A DNA stretch of 64,000 bases from Lewinellaceae bacterium (GTDB lineage Bacteria; Bacteroidota; Bacteroidia; Chitinophagales; Saprospiraceae), in the NCBI GenBank assembly GCA_020636005.1, contig JACJYR010000003.1, positions 930,001-994,000 on the forward strand. Reading direction: 5' to 3'. Under the pieces are notes generated by a model that was not told the origin of the DNA, did no database searches, and saw nothing but the letters and a program-made list of their open reading frames with translations. Shown here one piece after another: positions 61,418 to 64,000 of the stretch; position 1 is the first letter of the stretch, and each line of letters begins with the position of its first letter. The translations under genes were made by a program, and so were the position numbers.

Positions 61418-63124
61418 TCATTCGTTTATAATTTTCACCACCACCGCTAAAGCAGTACCACCCTCCAGTTTCTCTGCCCTCACACGCATTTTGTCCTTTT
61501 CAAAAACGATGGCTTCGTTGGGCAAGAGCAAGTCGCCAAAAGCCTGTTGAAGGCGGGCCGGAAATTCGCCCTGGCATTCGTCCCGCATCCGCACTACCCT
61601 ACCCTGAAAGTCTTCGATTTTTTTATCGGCATACAGCACCACCACCTGATCGGGCAATAAGTTCTCCCGGGTCAGCACCCTGTCGTTGCCGGGGATGACG
61701 ATTTGTGCACCGCTGTGGGCGACCAGCGCACCTTCACCTGCACCTTCCGCTTCCTTTCCGTTCAGGTGTTCCTTAAAGCGCTGGTTGCGGGGCCAGTGGA
61801 TTTCCGCTTTGTTGTTGCCATCCAGGCTGAACAGATAGACGTAACTGTCCTTTTTGATGTTCTCGGCCACCACCTGAAACATATCGCCTTCCATCCAGTC
61901 TTTTTTGGTCAATTCATAATACTGGCCGTTCCATACCGGCTTGATTTCTTCAAAAACATATTGGCCATTGGTTTTCAGCGGCGTCCCATAGTCATCAGTG
62001 ACAGGCATCCGCACCACAAAATCGCCTGCCAGGGAAGCGGTGGCAAGGTCTGCTTCAAGGATAACCGTTTCTGCCTCCTGTACTGTTTTTTCCGCTTGTT
62101 GTATTTGGGCCTGCGCCTGCTGCATTTCAGCTGCAGCCGGGTTTGTTTTGATTTGGTTGGAGATGGACTGTTGGGTTTGCTGCTTGATCATCAAAGCCTT
62201 CTGTTGTTGTTCAACGGCGGCCTGCCTCCGTTTTTCAATAGCTGCCAGTTCCGAAGGCGAAAGATCCAGTTCGGGCAAAATAAGCTGCACACCCTGAAAA
62301 GCATGTTCCCTAAAATTTTTATAGCTGACGAAAAAATAACCCTGATCGCCCCAGGTCGGGCCCCAACTGTTCATGATTTCAAAAACGCCGAGCGAGTCGT
62401 TGTAGCCAATGACGCTGAGGGCATGGCCACCCAGCGTTTTGTCCATCGCACTGCCGCTGGGCTGCCAGTAGGGATCCATTTTGCTCACCCGTTTCAGGCT
62501 CTCCGTGATGTTCATGCCAACGACCACCGGCTTGCCTTCTGCGATGCTGCGTTTGCAGCGCATAACCGCAGTTTTGGCGGGGGTCTCTTTATCGAAAAGC
62601 GCCACATAGTCTTTGATGATGTGGTTTTGCGATTGGGAAACGAGCACGGGTTTGGGTGCCCGTTCGCAGTCGTCGTAGGGAAAGTCGAAATCTGCACTTT
62701 TACAATCGCCGCTTTGGGCCAGGAACGCCGCCGCCTTTTGAACAAAAGCGCCCGACATGCAACTGCCTTCCTTGATTTGGTTATAGATATACAGGGCCGA
62801 AAAGGCGTTATCGGTGATCTCTTTTCGGTTGGTCAGGCGTTTTTCATAAGCCCGTTGGGTGGTCATGGTGGCATAGCCCATCGCCCAACCGATACAGGAG
62901 TTGATGGCACCCTGGTTTTTAGGGTACGGAGTATAGGGCCGGAGGCTAAACCAGCGGGGCAGGTCGCCCGCCCGCCGGCCATCGTTGGAGAATTCCGGGG
63001 TCTTTTCGACCTCACGGACAAAAGCTGCCTGGTCGAACAGCAGCCCGGTGCCGAATTCTTCCTGGGCGTTTGCAGCTAAAATGGAGGTTGCAAGGAGTGC
63101 AAGGAGGAGGATAGTGCCTTTCAT
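61418..63124 (-). CDS. secreted papain-like (C1) protease with coiled coil and DUF4384-like tail
   Basis: The 568-aa protein has a signal peptide (LLALLATSILAANAQ) and a papain-type domain (about 50-285). Catalytic elements are the oxyanion Gln and Cys in PKNQGAINSCIGWA, the His in LGGHALSVIGYND and the Asn in IMNSWGPTWGDQGY. A Gln/Ala-rich coiled coil (about 290-350) leads to a beta domain like DUF4384 (DSYVYLFSLDGNNKAEIHWP, about 420-520). The first Cys-containing motif has Ser-Cys as in active C1 enzymes. It is exported and presumably acts on the surface or in the periplasm. The gene's promoter loosely resembles those of the adhesin and 57260-57889. Confidence 0.92.
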   Translation of the reverse strand: MKGTILLLALLATSILAANAQEEFGTGLLFDQAAFVREVEKTPEFSNDGRRAGDLPRWFSLRPYTPYPKNQGAINSCIGWAMGYATMTTQRAYEKRLTNRKEITDNAFSALYIYNQIKEGSCMSGAFVQKAAAFLAQSGDCKSADFDFPYDDCERAPKPVLVSQSQNHIIKDYVALFDKETPAKTAVMRCKRSIAEGKPVVVGMNITESLKRVSKMDPYWQPSGSAMDKTLGGHALSVIGYNDSLGVFEIMNSWGPTWGDQGYFFVSYKNFREHAFQGVQLILPELDLSPSELAAIEKRRQAAVEQQQKALMIKQQTQQSISNQIKTNPAAAEMQQAQAQIQQAEKTVQEAETVILEADLATASLAGDFVVRMPVTDDYGTPLKTNGQYVFEEIKPVWNGQYYELTKKDWMEGDMFQVVAENIKKDSYVYLFSLDGNNKAEIHWPRNQRFKEHLNGKEAEGAGEGALVAHSGAQIVIPGNDRVLTRENLLPDQVVVLYADKKIEDFQGRVVRMRDECQGEFPARLQQAFGDLLLPNEAIVFEKDKMRVRAEKLEGGTALAVVVKIINE

Positions 63125-63195
63125 GATTTTTTTGAAGGCAAATTTCAGGGGAAAGGAAATGCGGGAAAACTACACGAATATGCGGGGAGAGGTGG

Positions 63196-63297
63196 GTGGG
63201 TGTTTAGGTGTTTGTGTGTTTAGGTGTTTTTCGGATTGTTTTTCAAGCAATTAACCCAAAACACACAAACACACAAACACTTAAACACAAAAACAAA
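63196..63297. repeat. GTGTTTAGGTGTTTG inverted repeat
   Basis: GTGTTTAGG/GTGTTTGTG units at 63196-63231 face AAACACACAAACAC units at 63256-63297. This makes a hairpin between the C1 protease start and the xseB end. The same family flanks 29394-29748. Confidence 0.8.
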
Positions 63298-63298
63298 C

Positions 63299-63496
63299 CT
63301 ATTCATCAAAAAGCCCTTTCACCTCGCCTTCTACCGTCCGCAGTTTTTCACGGCAAAACTTGATCAGCACTGCCGAGCGCTTGATTTTTTCGGAAAGCTC
63401 GTCCATGCCGATGGCGTCGTCCTGTAGTTGGGCGACGATTTCCTGCAATTCTTTCAGCGCTGCTTCGTAGGTCAGTGGTGTTTTTGCTTTGCTCAT
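63299..63496 (-). CDS. xseB: exodeoxyribonuclease VII small subunit
   Basis: The 65-aa helical protein has the family pattern TYEAALKELQEIVAQL and the later LSEKIKRSAVLIKFCREKL. XseB joins XseA to degrade single-stranded DNA ends. It overlaps the xseA stop by four bases on the same strand, so translation is coupled. Confidence 0.95.
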   Translation of the reverse strand: MSKAKTPLTYEAALKELQEIVAQLQDDAIGMDELSEKIKRSAVLIKFCREKLRTVEGEVKGLFDE

Positions 63497-64000
63497 TGTT
63501 GGGTCGTTTTAATGGTGCTGGTGGCTGCGCCATCGTGCAGCAGCGTTTCTATTTCGTCGCCCGCTGACAATTGTTGGATGGAAACCACCGGTATTCCCTG
63601 CCTGGTGGTGATGCTAAATCCCCTTTTCAGGGCCACTTCCGGGCTGAGCAGGTGGCAGATTTTTTCCAACGCTTCCATTTGTCCCTGCGCTCTTCCGAGA
63701 TAGTTCCTGGTTAAATGCGGTATTTCCCTGGCAATATAATCCAGCATGAGTTGGTGTTGGCGGAGATTGCCCATCGATTGGGATTCGATACCCCGCCACA
63801 AGTATTGCAATTGTATTTCTTTTTCTTTTAAAATGGTTTGTGAAAATTGCTGCACGGCCAGGCCGAGGTTGAGCATTTCGTTTTCAAAAAGGAGGTTCCG
63901 GTGGAGGATGAAATCGGCCACCGCCGTGGGCGTTTTCAGAGATTGATAGGCCACCAGGTCCAGCACCGATTCGTCCACGTCGTGGCCGATGCCGGTCAAT
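63493..64000 (-). CDS. xseA: exodeoxyribonuclease VII large subunit, C-terminal part
   Basis: The visible 168 residues are the catalytic-domain end and C-terminal helical part of XseA: TGIGHDVDESVLDLVA, then TPTAVADFIL, a long helical region and SPEVALKRGFSITTRQG. The full protein is about 400-450 aa, so the N-terminus lies beyond the window edge. The first Met in view is internal. Confidence 0.93.
   Translation of the reverse strand, partial: LTGIGHDVDESVLDLVAYQSLKTPTAVADFILHRNLLFENEMLNLGLAVQQFSQTILKEKEIQLQYLWRGIESQSMGNLRQHQLMLDYIAREIPHLTRNYLGRAQGQMEALEKICHLLSPEVALKRGFSITTRQGIPVVSIQQLSAGDEIETLLHDGAATSTIKTTQQ

Noticed and set aside
61703..63079. Plus-strand 458-aa frame opposite the C1 protease
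   Set aside because: The minus strand has all papain catalytic motifs and a signal peptide; the plus frame has none.

Overview
The window looks like a chromosome segment of a Bacteroidota bacterium, most likely a gliding or filamentous member of the Saprospiria. This placement is inferred from several features: type IX secretion (T9SS) cargo with type A and type B C-terminal domains, a PorP/SprF-family protein, a hybrid two-component system with a regulator propeller, a DUF6089 outer-membrane protein, and TAnnTTTG-type -7 promoter elements. No RNA genes, CRISPR arrays or complete insertion sequences were recognised. Intergenic DNA is crowded with short tandem and inverted repeats belonging to several families.

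Layout. Positions 1-30 kb are mostly housekeeping and envelope genes. They include sbcD, a cytochrome-c lipoprotein, glutathione peroxidase, an ectonucleotide phosphodiesterase, waaA, an outer-membrane barrel, a four-domain Kazal inhibitor, a RibF-glycosyltransferase fusion, mrp, a NifU-domain protein, pyrF, a DUF6089 barrel, and an M43 metalloprotease with a T9SS tail. Next come a 58-aa DUF6435 gene, a sortilin-like propeller, a T9SS/PKD protein, a GT-C membrane protein, a sigma-54 activator, miaB, a PA0069-type radical SAM protein, an orphan TRAP binding protein and a GT2. At 29.7-40.5 kb a PorP/SprF gene sits beside a 3243-aa T9SS type B adhesin with 11 HYR domains and 27 near-identical 51-aa repeats.

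The accessory core is 40.6-57.1 kb. Two paralogous secreted proteins (42789-44753 and 50484-52589) join an N-terminal bulb-type mannose-binding lectin domain to a hydrophobic helical middle region. They end in two tandem copies of a domain that closely resembles domain 4 of cholesterol-dependent cytolysins, with an undecapeptide-like loop and the Thr-Leu pair. Each paralog is followed by a paralogous LuxR-type regulator with a degenerate receiver domain. One copy also carries two small lectin proteins, one with the tandem-lectin layout of LlpA bacteriocins. Between the two copies lie a TPR-CHAT protease, an ECF-like sigma factor and a membrane-anchored probable anti-sigma protein. A large hybrid histidine kinase with an AraC output lies upstream of the second copy. 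I propose this is a secreted lectin/cytolysin-like system under dedicated regulation. Its target and its partnership with the CHAT module are inference.

From 57 kb to the end are an unknown secreted helical protein, a propeller-caspase protein, a small-helical/HNH gene pair whose HNH gene is truncated, a papain-like protease with a DUF4384-like tail, and xseB-xseA (xseA runs off the window). Three different cysteine-protease folds (CHAT, caspase, papain) occur within 18 kb. The kinase gene carries about eight in-frame insertions of the same short repeats that fill the intergenic regions.
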